Of a DNA stretch of 64,000 nucleotides, positions 17,839 to 26,730 are shown in pieces; position 1 is the stretch's first letter; each line of letters starts with the position of its first letter. The notes below the pieces were generated by a model. It searched no databases. It saw nothing but the letters and a program-made list of their open reading frames with translations, and had not been told where the DNA came from. The stretch is taken from the NCBI GenBank assembly GCA_030425395.1, contig JAUIAS010000006.1:62001-126000 (forward strand), written 5' to 3'. Origin of the DNA: Alphaproteobacteria bacterium (GTDB taxonomy: Bacteria > Pseudomonadota > Alphaproteobacteria > Rhodobacterales > Rhodobacteraceae). The translations under genes were made by a program, and so were the position numbers.

Positions 17839-18527
17839 GTGCGGATCAGACCGACAAGCCGCCCCTGCACCGCGACCTTGTCTTCGGGATACATGCGGGT
17901 TTCGTAGGCAGGGTTGGCGGCCTCAAGCGCAATGGCCTGATTACGGCGATAAAACCGCTTGAGTGTGGCTTCCTGCCCCTCGACCAGAGCCACCACGATA
18001 TCGCCATTATCAGCGGCGTCGGTTTCGCGGATAACCACGATATCGCCATCGTTGATCCCTGCGTCGATCATGGAATCGCCCTTGACCTCAAGCGCATAGT
18101 GGTTCGATCCGCCGCGCAGCATCTGGCCCGGCACGGCCACCTCATGGGACACTTGGCTGATCGCCTCGATCGGCACACCGGCGGCGATCCGTCCCATCAC
18201 GGGCAGTTCAACCACGTGCATCGACGGGGGCAGGGCATTGGCCGGCGCGGGTGCGGGCGCACCGCCTTCGATCACCTTGGGTGAAAATCCGCTGCTCGCC
18301 TCGCCACCCAGAGCCTCGGGCAGACGCAGGATTTCGATGGCCCGCGCCCGATGCGCCAGCCGCCGGATGAACCCGCGTTCTTCCAGCGCTGTAATCAGGC
18401 GGTGAATGCCCGATTTGGAGCGTAGATCCAGCGCCATTTTCATTTCATCAAAGCTGGGCGGGACGCCGTCTTTCTGCATCCGCTTGTGAATGAATTCCAG
18501 CAGGTCGAGTTGCTTCTTGGTCAGCAT
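17832..18527 (-). CDS. lexA: SOS repressor LexA
   Basis: 231 residues. An N-terminal winged-helix DNA-binding domain (about 1-70, [18 protein letters not shown]), a proline/alanine-rich linker, then the S24 autopeptidase with cleavage site IAAGVP (Ala116-Gly117), Ser152 in GDSMID and Lys190. RecA-stimulated self-cleavage derepresses SOS genes. ATG 18527 is preceded by GGAGG. Its own promoter carries the alphaproteobacterial SOS box (18560-18574), indicating autoregulation. Confidence 0.97.
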   Translation of the reverse strand: MLTKKQLDLLEFIHKRMQKDGVPPSFDEMKMALDLRSKSGIHRLITALEERGFIRRLAHRARAIEILRLPEALGGEASSGFSPKVIEGGAPAPAPANALPPSMHVVELPVMGRIAAGVPIEAISQVSHEVAVPGQMLRGGSNHYALEVKGDSMIDAGINDGDIVVIRETDAADNGDIVVALVEGQEATLKRFYRRNQAIALEAANPAYETRMYPEDKVAVQGRLVGLIRTY

Positions 18528-18559
18528 CCGGGCCTCCGCACCTATGTTACCTGACTTTT

Positions 18560-18588
18560 GTTCTATCCATGTTCCTGTTTTGTGTCAA
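18560..18588 (-). promoter_or_regulatory. lexA promoter with SOS box GTTC-N7-GTTC
   Basis: On the minus strand: -35 TTGACA (18588-18583), a 17-base spacer and -10 TAGAAC (18565-18560). The SOS box, GTTC-TATCCAT-GTTC on the plus strand at 18560-18574, overlaps the -10 and spacer, so bound LexA would block RNA polymerase. GTTC-N7-GTTC is the established alphaproteobacterial LexA motif. Confidence 0.9.
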
Positions 18589-18640
18589 CAGGCGCGAACA
18601 AAAGCGGCACGGGGCGGGACCGGTGGCGTGTTCGGTGCGA

Positions 18641-19813
18641 TCAGATCGGGATATAATCCACGCTGTCGCCCGCACGGCGGGGCCCGTCATTTGGCGGACG
18701 CACAAGAAGGGCGTTGGCATCGGCCAAGACGGTCAAAAGGCTGCTGTCCTGACGGTCAAAGGCTGTTACTTCGCCGGCCTCGACCACCGCGCGCATATAA
18801 TGTTCGCGCGGTCCGTTCCCGGTCAGGTCGGCACGCAGAACCGCCCGCGCACGTGGGGCGGGCGCATGGCCCAGTCCCAGCATCGCGCGGAGCATCGGCA
18901 CAAGGAAAACATGCCCGCACACCATCGCCGACACCGGATTTCCCGGAAGACCCACCATGGCCATGTCACCAATGCGGCCCGCCATCAACGGTTTGCCGGG
19001 GCGCATCGCGACCTTGTAGAAACTCTGCTCCATGCCCAGATCGGCGGCCACACCAGCAACAAGATCGTGGTCGCCCACGGACGCACCGCCGATGGTCACC
19101 ACCAGATCGTTTCCCTCGGCCAGTTTGAACGCCATGCGCAGGGAGGCTTCGTTGTCCCGCGCGATGGGCAGGACCCGGGCGATACAGCCCAGATTTTCCA
19201 GCATCGCCCTGAGCCCGAACGTGTTCGAGGCGATGATCTGGTCGGGGCCGGGGTCTTCTCCGGGCAGGACAAGCTCATCCCCGGTCGAGATCAGCGCCAC
19301 ATGGGGTTGCCGGATCACGGGAACGGCGGCGATGTTCATGCTTGCGAGAAGCGCGATCTGCTGAGGGGAGAGGATGCGCGGTGCCGACAGGGTGGTTCCG
19401 GTGGCGAAATCTCCGCCTGCCGGGCGAATATTGTCGGAGTCGTTCGGACCATCCACGATGCTGATCACGTCGCCCTGTCGGGTGACATTTTCCTGAATGA
19501 TCACCATATCGGTGCCTTCGGGCACCGGGGCACCTGTAAAGATGCGCACGCATTGCCCGGCGCCCACACGGCCTTCGAACCGGTGTCCCGCCGCGGATTC
19601 TCCGATTACCTTGAGCTGCGCATGCATGTCGGCCTCGGCCCGTTTGAGGGCGTAGCCATCCATGGAAGACGCGGCAAAAGGCGGCTGATCGCGCCGGGCC
19701 ACCGCATCATCTGCGAGCACCCGGCCAACGGCGCGATCCAGAGGCATCGTTTCCACGCCCAATGGATCAGCCAGCGCAAACAGCGCGTCCAGCGCCTGTG
19801 ATACGGGGATCAT
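18641..19813 (-). CDS. moeA: Molybdopterin molybdotransferase MoeA
   Basis: 390 residues. Inserts molybdate into adenylylated molybdopterin. [15 protein letters not shown] at the N-terminus, [10 protein letters not shown] (about 180) and [11 protein letters not shown] (about 242) are the standard active-site blocks. It is the last gene of the overlapping trpG-trpD-ung-trpC-moaC-moeA series; its start overlaps the moaC stop by 4 bases. Confidence 0.95.
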   Translation of the reverse strand: MIPVSQALDALFALADPLGVETMPLDRAVGRVLADDAVARRDQPPFAASSMDGYALKRAEADMHAQLKVIGESAAGHRFEGRVGAGQCVRIFTGAPVPEGTDMVIIQENVTRQGDVISIVDGPNDSDNIRPAGGDFATGTTLSAPRILSPQQIALLASMNIAAVPVIRQPHVALISTGDELVLPGEDPGPDQIIASNTFGLRAMLENLGCIARVLPIARDNEASLRMAFKLAEGNDLVVTIGGASVGDHDLVAGVAADLGMEQSFYKVAMRPGKPLMAGRIGDMAMVGLPGNPVSAMVCGHVFLVPMLRAMLGLGHAPAPRARAVLRADLTGNGPREHYMRAVVEAGEVTAFDRQDSSLLTVLADANALLVRPPNDGPRRAGDSVDYIPI

Positions 19814-20283
19814 GGTGCCTCGTACCGGCCGGATTTTCCGCCATCCTTGAGCGTGACGTGCACGCCACCGATCTCCATGCCTTTGTCTACCGCTTTGACC
19901 ATGTCATAGACCGTCAACCCCGCCACCGACACCGCGGTCAGGGCTTCCATTTCAACGCCGGTCTGGCCAGACGTCTTGACCGTGGCCGTGACGCGCACAC
20001 CCGGTAGGTCGGGATCAAGCGTCAGGTCCACCGCGACCTTGGTCACAGGCAAGGGATGGCACAAAGGGATCAGATCGGGGGTTTTCTTGGCCCCCATGAT
20101 CCCTGCAAGGCGCGCCACGGACAACACGTCGCCTTTCTTGGCACGGCCTTCGGATACGATGGCATAGGTTTCCGCCGCCATGCGCACCCAACCTGTGGCG
20201 GTGGCGATGCGATCGGTGACGGGTTTGTCCCCGACATCGACCATATGGGCGTGACCCTGTGCGTCAAAATGTGTGAGGCTCAT
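19810..20283 (-). CDS. moaC: Cyclic pyranopterin monophosphate synthase MoaC
   Basis: 157 residues. Converts the MoaA product to cyclic pyranopterin monophosphate in molybdenum-cofactor synthesis. The signature [18 protein letters not shown] and [12 protein letters not shown] with its catalytic lysine are visible. ATGA overlaps link it to trpC upstream and moeA downstream. moaA is not in the window. Confidence 0.96.
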   Translation of the reverse strand: MSLTHFDAQGHAHMVDVGDKPVTDRIATATGWVRMAAETYAIVSEGRAKKGDVLSVARLAGIMGAKKTPDLIPLCHPLPVTKVAVDLTLDPDLPGVRVTATVKTSGQTGVEMEALTAVSVAGLTVYDMVKAVDKGMEIGGVHVTLKDGGKSGRYEAP

Positions 20284-21095
20284 CCCATCACACTCGGTAT
20301 TGCAGGTTCCGCAAGCAGCGTTTTCGTGGCGTTGGTAACGTCTTCGTGGCGCATCAGGCTTTCTCCGATCAGGAAACAGCGGGCCCCGTACGCGGCCATG
20401 TCGCGCAGGTCGTCCGGCGTGGACAGTCCGCTTTCAGACACCAGCATCCGGTCGGCGGGCACGCGGCGCGACAGATCCCGCGTGGTGTCGAGTGAGGTGG
20501 CAAAGGTCTTGAGATTGCGGTTGTTGATGCCGATCATCGGCGATTTCAGACGCAGTGCCCGGTCCAGTTCATCGGCGTCATGGACTTCGATGAGGACATC
20601 CATGCCCCAATGGTTCGCTGCATCCTCAAGCTCAAGGGCCTGTGTATCGCTGACCGAGGCCATGATGATCAGGATGCAGTCGCCACCCAACGCGCGGGCT
20701 TCGGCGACCTGATAGGTGTCATACATGAAATCCTTGCGCAGCGCGGGCAGATCGCAGGCGGCGCGCGCCTCGGTCAGGAAGGGCTTGTCGCCCTGAAAGC
20801 TGGGCGTATCGGTCAGCACGCTCAGGCAGGTCGCCCCGCCATCTGCATAGGCGCGCGCCAGCCGGGCGGGGTCGAAATCGGCCCGGATCAATCCCTTGGA
20901 TGGGCTGGCCTTCTTGATTTCGGCAATCAGCCCGTAGCCGCTTTGCGATGCGGTGCGCAGGGCCTTGGCAAAGGGGCGCACGGGGCCTGCGGCGCGTGCG
21001 GCAGCTTCGACTTGGGCAAGCGGGCGGGCGCGTTTGTCTGCGGCCACTTCGTCCAGCTTGTAGGCCTTGATACGGTCAAGAATGGTGTCGGTCAT
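20280..21095 (-). CDS. trpC: Indole-3-glycerol phosphate synthase
   Basis: 271 residues, TIM barrel. Closes the indole ring of CdRP in tryptophan synthesis. [13 protein letters not shown] (catalytic lysines), [11 protein letters not shown] and [11 protein letters not shown] are diagnostic. ATG 21095 overlaps the ung stop (ATGA). The longer frame upstream is antisense-like sequence across ung. Confidence 0.97.
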   Translation of the reverse strand: MTDTILDRIKAYKLDEVAADKRARPLAQVEAAARAAGPVRPFAKALRTASQSGYGLIAEIKKASPSKGLIRADFDPARLARAYADGGATCLSVLTDTPSFQGDKPFLTEARAACDLPALRKDFMYDTYQVAEARALGGDCILIIMASVSDTQALELEDAANHWGMDVLIEVHDADELDRALRLKSPMIGINNRNLKTFATSLDTTRDLSRRVPADRMLVSESGLSTPDDLRDMAAYGARCFLIGESLMRHEDVTNATKTLLAEPAIPSVMG

Positions 21096-21751
21096 GGCAT
21101 GGTCCAATTGATCGGCGTGTCCCCATTGGCAATAAGCCACTCGTTCACGCGGGAAAAGGGGCGCGAGCCGAAAAATCCCCGCCGCGCCGAAAGTGGCGAA
21201 GGATGCGCGGTTCGGATCACTAGGTGATGCGGGGCCGGATCGGGGCAGACCGATTGCGCGTGGTTGCCCCACAGCACAAAGGCGCGGGGCCGGTCATCCA
21301 GTTCGGCCAGCACCTGACGGGCGAGCCTGTCCCACCCCAGCTTGCCATGGCCACCCGCCGCTCCGGCAGGCACGCTTAGAGCGGTATTGAGAAGCAAAAC
21401 CCCCTGACGCGCCCAGAATGTGAGATCGCCATCGTCTGGCGCTACGCCAATATCGTCCTGCAACTCTTTGAATATATTGGAAAGACTGCGGGGCAGGGGG
21501 CGCAGTCCACGGGTGACCGAAAACGCCAGCCCATTGGCATGACCCGGCGTCGGATAAGGATCCTGGCCCAGAATCACGACCCGCACAAGATCGGGCGAAC
21601 AGGCCTCAAGCGCGGCAAACCGCTGCGCGTCTGGTGGCAGGATCTGACGCGTGTCTGAGGCCAGCGCATCGGCAATGCCGGGCCAATCGGTCGAAAAGAA
21701 CGGCAGATGCGCCCAATGCACGGGGATGTGGGCGGTTTCTGGTTGGCTCAC
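21092..21751 (-). CDS. ung: Uracil-DNA glycosylase
   Basis: 219 residues. Removes uracil from DNA as the first step of base excision repair. [22 protein letters not shown] with the catalytic Asp, the uracil-pocket block [11 protein letters not shown] and [18 protein letters not shown] are visible. GTG 21751, 4 bases after the trpD stop, is the only plausible start, as the N-terminal domain contains no methionine. It sits inside the trp operon, so expression is probably tied to tryptophan genes. Confidence 0.94.
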   Translation of the reverse strand: MSQPETAHIPVHWAHLPFFSTDWPGIADALASDTRQILPPDAQRFAALEACSPDLVRVVILGQDPYPTPGHANGLAFSVTRGLRPLPRSLSNIFKELQDDIGVAPDDGDLTFWARQGVLLLNTALSVPAGAAGGHGKLGWDRLARQVLAELDDRPRAFVLWGNHAQSVCPDPAPHHLVIRTAHPSPLSARRGFFGSRPFSRVNEWLIANGDTPINWTMP

Positions 21752-21755
21752 AGGA

Positions 21756-22772
21756 TCAGGCGGCCTGGGTGATGGCGGCCAGAGCTGCGACCTTGTCGCG
21801 GGCTGCACCGCTGTCGATGGCTTCGCGGGCCATTTCGACACCGCTGCGCAGGTCGGGTGCGGCCTCTGCCACGACAAGTGCCGCGGCAGCGTTCAACAGA
21901 ACCGCATCGCGGTAGGCCCCGGTTTGCCCGTCCAGAAGCGCCCGGAACGCATTGGCGTTCTCTTCGGGGGTGCCGCCAATGATCGCCTCGAAGGGATGCG
22001 CGGGCAGGCCGGCGTCTTCGGGATGAAGTTCGACCTCGCGCACGGTGCCGTCTTCCAGCGCCGCGACCCAGCTGATCCCTGCGATCGACAGCTCATCCGT
22101 GCCGTCAGAACCATGCACAAGCCATGCCCGTTCCGACCCCAGCGCCATCAGCGTATCGGCCATCGGGCGGATCAGCGCGCGGGAAAACGCCCCCGTCAAC
22201 TGGCGCTTGACCCCTGCGGGATTTGTCAGCGGCCCGAGAATGTTGAAGATCGTGCGCGTTCCCAGTTCGGCCCGGACCGGGCCGACATGGGCCATCGCCG
22301 GATGATGCATGGGGGCCATCATGAAACCGATACCGACCTCGCGGATGGCGCGCTCCACCACCGGCGCGCCGACCATGACGTTGATGCCCATTTGCCCCAA
22401 AGCATCGGCCGCACCGGATTTCGAACTGAGGTTGCGATTGCCATGCTTGGCCACGACCACCCCTGCGCCAGCCACGACAAAGGCCGTCGCGGTTGAGATA
22501 TTCAGCGTGCCCTTGCCATCACCGCCGGTGCCGACGATATCCATGGCCCCGTCCGGGGCGGGGACCCGGTTACACTTGGCGCGCATCACGGCGGCGGCGG
22601 CGGCGTATTCCTCTACCGTTTCGCCGCGGGTGCGCAGCGCCATCAACAAGCCCCCAATCTGGCTTGGCGTGGCTTCTCCCTCAAAAAGAATGGTAAAGGC
22701 CTGTTCGGCCTCCTGTCGGGTCAGCGGGCGGTCGGCGGCGGCACCGATCAGGGGTTTGAGGGCGTCGCTCAT
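21756..22772 (-). CDS. trpD: Anthranilate phosphoribosyltransferase
   Basis: 338 residues. Transfers phosphoribose from PRPP to anthranilate. The PRPP loop [14 protein letters not shown], then [20 protein letters not shown], is a full family signature. The start overlaps the trpG stop by 4 bases. Confidence 0.97.
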   Translation of the reverse strand: MSDALKPLIGAAADRPLTRQEAEQAFTILFEGEATPSQIGGLLMALRTRGETVEEYAAAAAVMRAKCNRVPAPDGAMDIVGTGGDGKGTLNISTATAFVVAGAGVVVAKHGNRNLSSKSGAADALGQMGINVMVGAPVVERAIREVGIGFMMAPMHHPAMAHVGPVRAELGTRTIFNILGPLTNPAGVKRQLTGAFSRALIRPMADTLMALGSERAWLVHGSDGTDELSIAGISWVAALEDGTVREVELHPEDAGLPAHPFEAIIGGTPEENANAFRALLDGQTGAYRDAVLLNAAAALVVAEAAPDLRSGVEMAREAIDSGAARDKVAALAAITQAA

Positions 22773-23350
22773 GCTGGCACCTTCATTTCGTTAAGGAAAT
22801 TTTCAAGCAGGGCGTGCCCATGTTCGGATGCGATCGATTCCGGGTGGAACTGCACCCCGTGGATCGGCAAATCGCGGTGTTGCAGACCCATGATCGTGCC
22901 ATCGGGAAGCGACGCGGTCACCTCAAGGCAATCCGGCAGGCTCTCGCGTTCAACCACGAGCGAATGATACCGTGTGGCCTTGAATGGTGACGGCAGTCCG
23001 GCAAACACCCCGCGCGATGTGTGCTGCATCTCGCCCATCTTGCCGTGCACGATCTCGTGGCAGCGCACAACCCGGCCGCCAAAGGCCTGTCCGATGGTCT
23101 GATGGCCCAAACACACCCCCAACAACGGAACCCGCGCCTGCGCCGCCGCAAGGGTCAGCGACAGGCAGACACCGGCCTGATCAGGATCGCAGGGGCCGGG
23201 GCTGAGCAGAATACCGGCAGGGTTCATGGCCAGCGCGCCTTCGGCGGATATCGTGTCGTTGCGCCGAACGACGACCTCGGCCCCCAGTTCGCTCAGATAA
23301 TGGACGAGGTTGTAGGTAAAGCTGTCGTAATTGTCGATCAGCAGCAACAT
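22769..23350 (-). CDS. trpG: Anthranilate synthase component II (glutamine amidotransferase)
   Basis: 193 residues, class I glutamine amidotransferase. [14 protein letters not shown], the nucleophile Cys80 in [15 protein letters not shown], and His169/Glu171 in VQFHPESI form the triad. Supplies ammonia to TrpE, and may also serve as PabA. First gene of the overlapping operon. trpE itself lies 1.9 kb away beyond a gene on the other strand. Confidence 0.95.
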   Translation of the reverse strand: MLLLIDNYDSFTYNLVHYLSELGAEVVVRRNDTISAEGALAMNPAGILLSPGPCDPDQAGVCLSLTLAAAQARVPLLGVCLGHQTIGQAFGGRVVRCHEIVHGKMGEMQHTSRGVFAGLPSPFKATRYHSLVVERESLPDCLEVTASLPDGTIMGLQHRDLPIHGVQFHPESIASEHGHALLENFLNEMKVPA

Positions 23351-23548
23351 GGTAGCGGTCCCGATGTCTTTGGGGGCTGTTGTCGCAGGCCCCGGTCGCG
23401 GTATAGAGGTCGGAGCATACTTGTTCAGGGATGGCGCGCAGCGTCAAGGGCACTTCTGCCCGTCCCGCCGAACAGGCGCACCAAAGGCCGGGTCTCGGGT
23501 CCGGTATGCGGCGTGGCAGGCAGAGGGAGCAGGGAACATGGGTGAAAC

Positions 23549-25018
23549 ATGGCACGCGGATTTCTGAGCGGATTGATCTGGGGCGGCGTCGTTGCCGTCG
23601 GTGCGGCGGCGGCGGTGTCATTGTGGGTGCCGATGCGGCCTTCACCGGACGCGGCACAGGCCTTGCCAAATGCCACAGTGCCCGCAGCGACGACGCCGGT
23701 CGACACCGGATTGCCGGAAACGGTCACCGCGCCGCGCCGTGACGACACCGTTGTGCGCGGCGAGGAACCCTCGGGTCCCGTCAGCCCGCAACCGGCACCT
23801 GCCACCGACGGTATGGCCGACACCAGCCCGGCGGCGCGTCCCGAGGTTGGCGGCGCAGTCGCCGCGCTGACCAGCCCCGTCGTGGTGGACGCCCGGAGCG
23901 GGACCGGCGCACAGGATACAGGTGCCGCGACCGGCACCACAGGGACCGATGCGGAAACGATTGCGGAGCCGGGTGCCTCGGCCACAGCGGAGACGTCGAT
24001 TTCTTCTGATCCTGCTCAACCGCGCGTGCCACAGGCGCAGGAAACCCCGGCCGATATTCCGACCCCGGTCGGCGAGGCTCCCGCAACAGCCCCCGCAACA
24101 TCCCCCGCAGTGGCTGGCACAACGTCAGAGACCGATACCCAGAAAGAGCCGGTTCAGGATCCGGCTTCTTCGCAACGGCCGCGCAAGGCCGGCCTGCCGC
24201 AAACGGGCACCGTTGATGCCGCCGACAATGCCGAAACGGGGGCAGGGTCTGAAACAGGGGGTGCCCCTTCGGGTAACGCGCTGACCGACCGGGCAGAGCG
24301 CCAACCTGCGGAAACACCGGCAACGGGGTCCGAGGAACCACCCGTCTCGGCATTTGCGCAGCCCTATGAAAATACCCAGGACAAACCCCTGATGGCGATT
24401 GTCCTGATTGATGATGCCCAATCTGTCGGCGTTGAGGCTCTGGCCGCGTTTCCGTCACCGATCACCATCGCGGTGGATCCCGCGCTGCCCGACGCGTCAG
24501 AGCGGATGGCCCGCCACCGCGCTGCCGGGTTCGAGGTTCTAGCTCTGGCCGATCTGCCGACCGATGCCGCGGCTCAGGACGCGGAAATGGCAGTGAGCGC
24601 CATCCTCGCGCAACTGCCCGAAGCCGTGGGCGTGCTGGAAGGCGTCAAGTCCGGAATTCAGGGCAATCGGGCGCTGTCGGATCAGGTCACCGCCATCTTG
24701 CGGGACCGGGGATATGGCCTTGTGACCCAGAACAACGGGCTGAACACCGTTCCGAAACTTTCGGCGCGCGCCGGAGTTCCGACGGCTGTGGTGTTCCGCG
24801 ATTTCGACGGACAAGGCCAGTCGGCGACGGTCATGCGCCGGTTCCTCGATCAGGCAGCATTCCGCGCCGGTCAGATGGGCGGCGTGGTGATGCTCGGCCG
24901 GGTGCGTCCCGAAACGATCAGCGCCCTGTTGCTCTGGGGGTTGCAGGACCGTGCCGCACGCGTCGCTCTGGTTCCGGTCTCGGCGGTGCTGGAAGACGCC
25001 GCGACCGCCAGCCAATGA
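23549..25018 (+). CDS. Divergent polysaccharide deacetylase family protein with long disordered linker
   Basis: 489 residues. An N-terminal membrane anchor (about 7-27, GLIWGGVVAVGAAAAVSLWV) is followed by about 240 residues of low-complexity Ala/Pro/Thr/Glu sequence and then a C-terminal divergent polysaccharide-deacetylase domain (about 285-480; MAIVLIDDAQSVG, ITIAVDPALPD, VGVLEGVKSGIQG). Relatives (YibQ-like) are periplasmic and often lack full deacetylase metal ligands. The first domain strand reads IDDAQ rather than the catalytic-type DDxG, so activity is doubtful. It may act at the cell wall. Divergent from trpG. Confidence 0.8.
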   Translation: MARGFLSGLIWGGVVAVGAAAAVSLWVPMRPSPDAAQALPNATVPAATTPVDTGLPETVTAPRRDDTVVRGEEPSGPVSPQPAPATDGMADTSPAARPEVGGAVAALTSPVVVDARSGTGAQDTGAATGTTGTDAETIAEPGASATAETSISSDPAQPRVPQAQETPADIPTPVGEAPATAPATSPAVAGTTSETDTQKEPVQDPASSQRPRKAGLPQTGTVDAADNAETGAGSETGGAPSGNALTDRAERQPAETPATGSEEPPVSAFAQPYENTQDKPLMAIVLIDDAQSVGVEALAAFPSPITIAVDPALPDASERMARHRAAGFEVLALADLPTDAAAQDAEMAVSAILAQLPEAVGVLEGVKSGIQGNRALSDQVTAILRDRGYGLVTQNNGLNTVPKLSARAGVPTAVVFRDFDGQGQSATVMRRFLDQAAFRAGQMGGVVMLGRVRPETISALLLWGLQDRAARVALVPVSAVLEDAATASQ

Positions 25019-25102
25019 CATTGATCCGCCTCGCGCGGGTTATTCCGAACTGAAGTACCCCCAAGAGGGCGCGCACGCCTTTTGCGTCAAGGGTAACGCG
25101 CG

Positions 25103-25167
25103 CTTCTTCTGGCCCGAAATACTCCGGGGGGAGCCGAGCGGAGCGAGGCCGGGGGGCAGCGCCCCCC
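25103..25167 (+). repeat. Dispersed intergenic repeat, copy B
   Basis: Core CTTCTTCTGGCCCGAAATAC...GGGGGG (25103-25131), then a GGGGGGC-agc-GCCCCCC hairpin (25151-25167). It lies between the convergent ends of the deacetylase-like gene and trpE, where it could act as a two-way transcription boundary. Confidence 0.75.
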
Positions 25168-25209
25168 GCCGCCGTCATCCAAAAAAGACATCGAAGAACG
25201 TGCGTAAGG

Positions 25210-26721
25210 TTACCGGTTACCCTGTGCGGCGAACCGGGCCGCATCCGCGGCGGCGCGACGAATGGCGTTGGATTTGTGCACGGTTTCTTCGTATTCCGCC
25301 TGTGCGTCGCTGTCATAGACCACGCCGCCTCCGGCCTGAATATAGAGCGTGTCATCCTTGACAACGGCGGTGCGCAGGGCAATGCACATGTCCATGTCAC
25401 CGCCTGCACTGAAATATCCCACGCCGCCGCCATAGACGCCGCGTTTCTCCGGCTCAAGCTCGTCGATGATTTCCATCGCGCGCACCTTGGGCGCGCCCGA
25501 AACGGTGCCGGCGGGCATGCCGGCAAAAAACGCGTCGACCGCGTCCTTGCCCTCAGCCAGTTCGCCCACCACGTTGGACACGATATGCATCACGTGGGAG
25601 TACCGCTCGATGATGAATTGTTCCGTGGGGCGCACGGTGCCCGTTTTGGCAACGCGCCCGACATCGTTGCGTCCCAGGTCCAGAAGCATCAGGTGTTCTG
25701 CCAGCTCTTTTTCATCGGCCAGAAGGTCGGCTTCCAATGCGCGATCTTCTTCCGGCGTGGCCCCGCGCCGACGGGTGCCTGCAATGGGGCGGATGGTGAC
25801 TTCCTGACCGAACACCCGCACCAGAATTTCCGGGCTGGCCCCGATGACCTGAAAACCGCCGAAATTGAAAAAGAACATGAACGGTGACGGATTGGTGCGT
25901 CGCAACGACCGATAGAGCGCGAACGGAGGGAGCGGAAACGGCTGCGCCCAGCGTTGCGATGGCACCACCTGAAAGATATCGCCAGCTCGGATGTAGTCCT
26001 TGGCCTTTTCCACGGCGGCGCGGTAAGCATCTGGTGTGAAGTTCGACACCGGCGGCGGCAGCGTGTCCGCCTCGCCCATTTCGCGGCTGTCTGCGGGCAT
26101 CGCGCGTTCGAGATCGCGCACCGCGTCCATCACTCTTTCGGCGGCCTGCGCATAGGCGGCGCGGGCGCTCTGCCCATCGCTGACCCATGCCGGTGAAACC
26201 ACCGTCACCTCGCCCTTGACCCCATCCAGCACGATCACCACCGAGGGCCGCAGCATCACCGCATCGGGCAGGCCCAGCGGATCGGGGTTCACGTTCGGCA
26301 GGTGTTCCACAAGACGCACCGTGTCATAGCCGAGATATCCAAACAATCCCGCCGCCGCCTGAGGCAGGTCGTCGGGCAGTGTGATCCGGCTTTCGGCGAT
26401 CAGCGCCCGCAGGTTATCCAGCGGATTGCCTTCCTGCGCCACGTCGGCATCCGGGTCGAACCGCGCATGTCGATTGAGCGTTGAGCTTTCCCCTCGGCAC
26501 CGCCAGATTACGTCCGGCTTCATCCCGATGATGGAATAGCGACCGCGCACTTCGCCGCCAGTCACCGATTCCAGCACAAAGGCGTTTTCGGCGGCCCCCG
26601 TCAGCTTGAGCATCAGCGACACCGGCGTATCCAGATCCGCGGCCAACCGCGTGTAGACAACCTGATTTTCCCCCGCGTCATAGGCGCGGGAGAACCTGTC
26701 GAACTCTGGGGTCAGGGCCAT
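25210..26721 (-). CDS. trpE: Anthranilate synthase component I
   Basis: 503 residues. Makes anthranilate from chorismate with TrpG. VLESVTGGEVRGRYSIIG contains the tryptophan feedback element (LES type). The C-terminal chorismate-binding domain has PIAGTRRRGATPEED, LGRNDVGRVAKTG and SGAPKVRAMEIIDELEP. Starts 9 bases after the ppiD stop, so the two are probably co-transcribed. No leader peptide or attenuator is visible ahead of it. Confidence 0.96.
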   Translation of the reverse strand: MALTPEFDRFSRAYDAGENQVVYTRLAADLDTPVSLMLKLTGAAENAFVLESVTGGEVRGRYSIIGMKPDVIWRCRGESSTLNRHARFDPDADVAQEGNPLDNLRALIAESRITLPDDLPQAAAGLFGYLGYDTVRLVEHLPNVNPDPLGLPDAVMLRPSVVIVLDGVKGEVTVVSPAWVSDGQSARAAYAQAAERVMDAVRDLERAMPADSREMGEADTLPPPVSNFTPDAYRAAVEKAKDYIRAGDIFQVVPSQRWAQPFPLPPFALYRSLRRTNPSPFMFFFNFGGFQVIGASPEILVRVFGQEVTIRPIAGTRRRGATPEEDRALEADLLADEKELAEHLMLLDLGRNDVGRVAKTGTVRPTEQFIIERYSHVMHIVSNVVGELAEGKDAVDAFFAGMPAGTVSGAPKVRAMEIIDELEPEKRGVYGGGVGYFSAGGDMDMCIALRTAVVKDDTLYIQAGGGVVYDSDAQAEYEETVHKSNAIRRAAADAARFAAQGNR

Positions 26722-26730
26722 GGGGGATCC

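Noticed and set aside
23670-24360. Low-complexity region of the deacetylase-like gene as a DNA repeat array or CRISPR
   Set aside because: Irregular Ala/Pro/Thr/Glu coding sequence without direct repeats of constant length or spacers.
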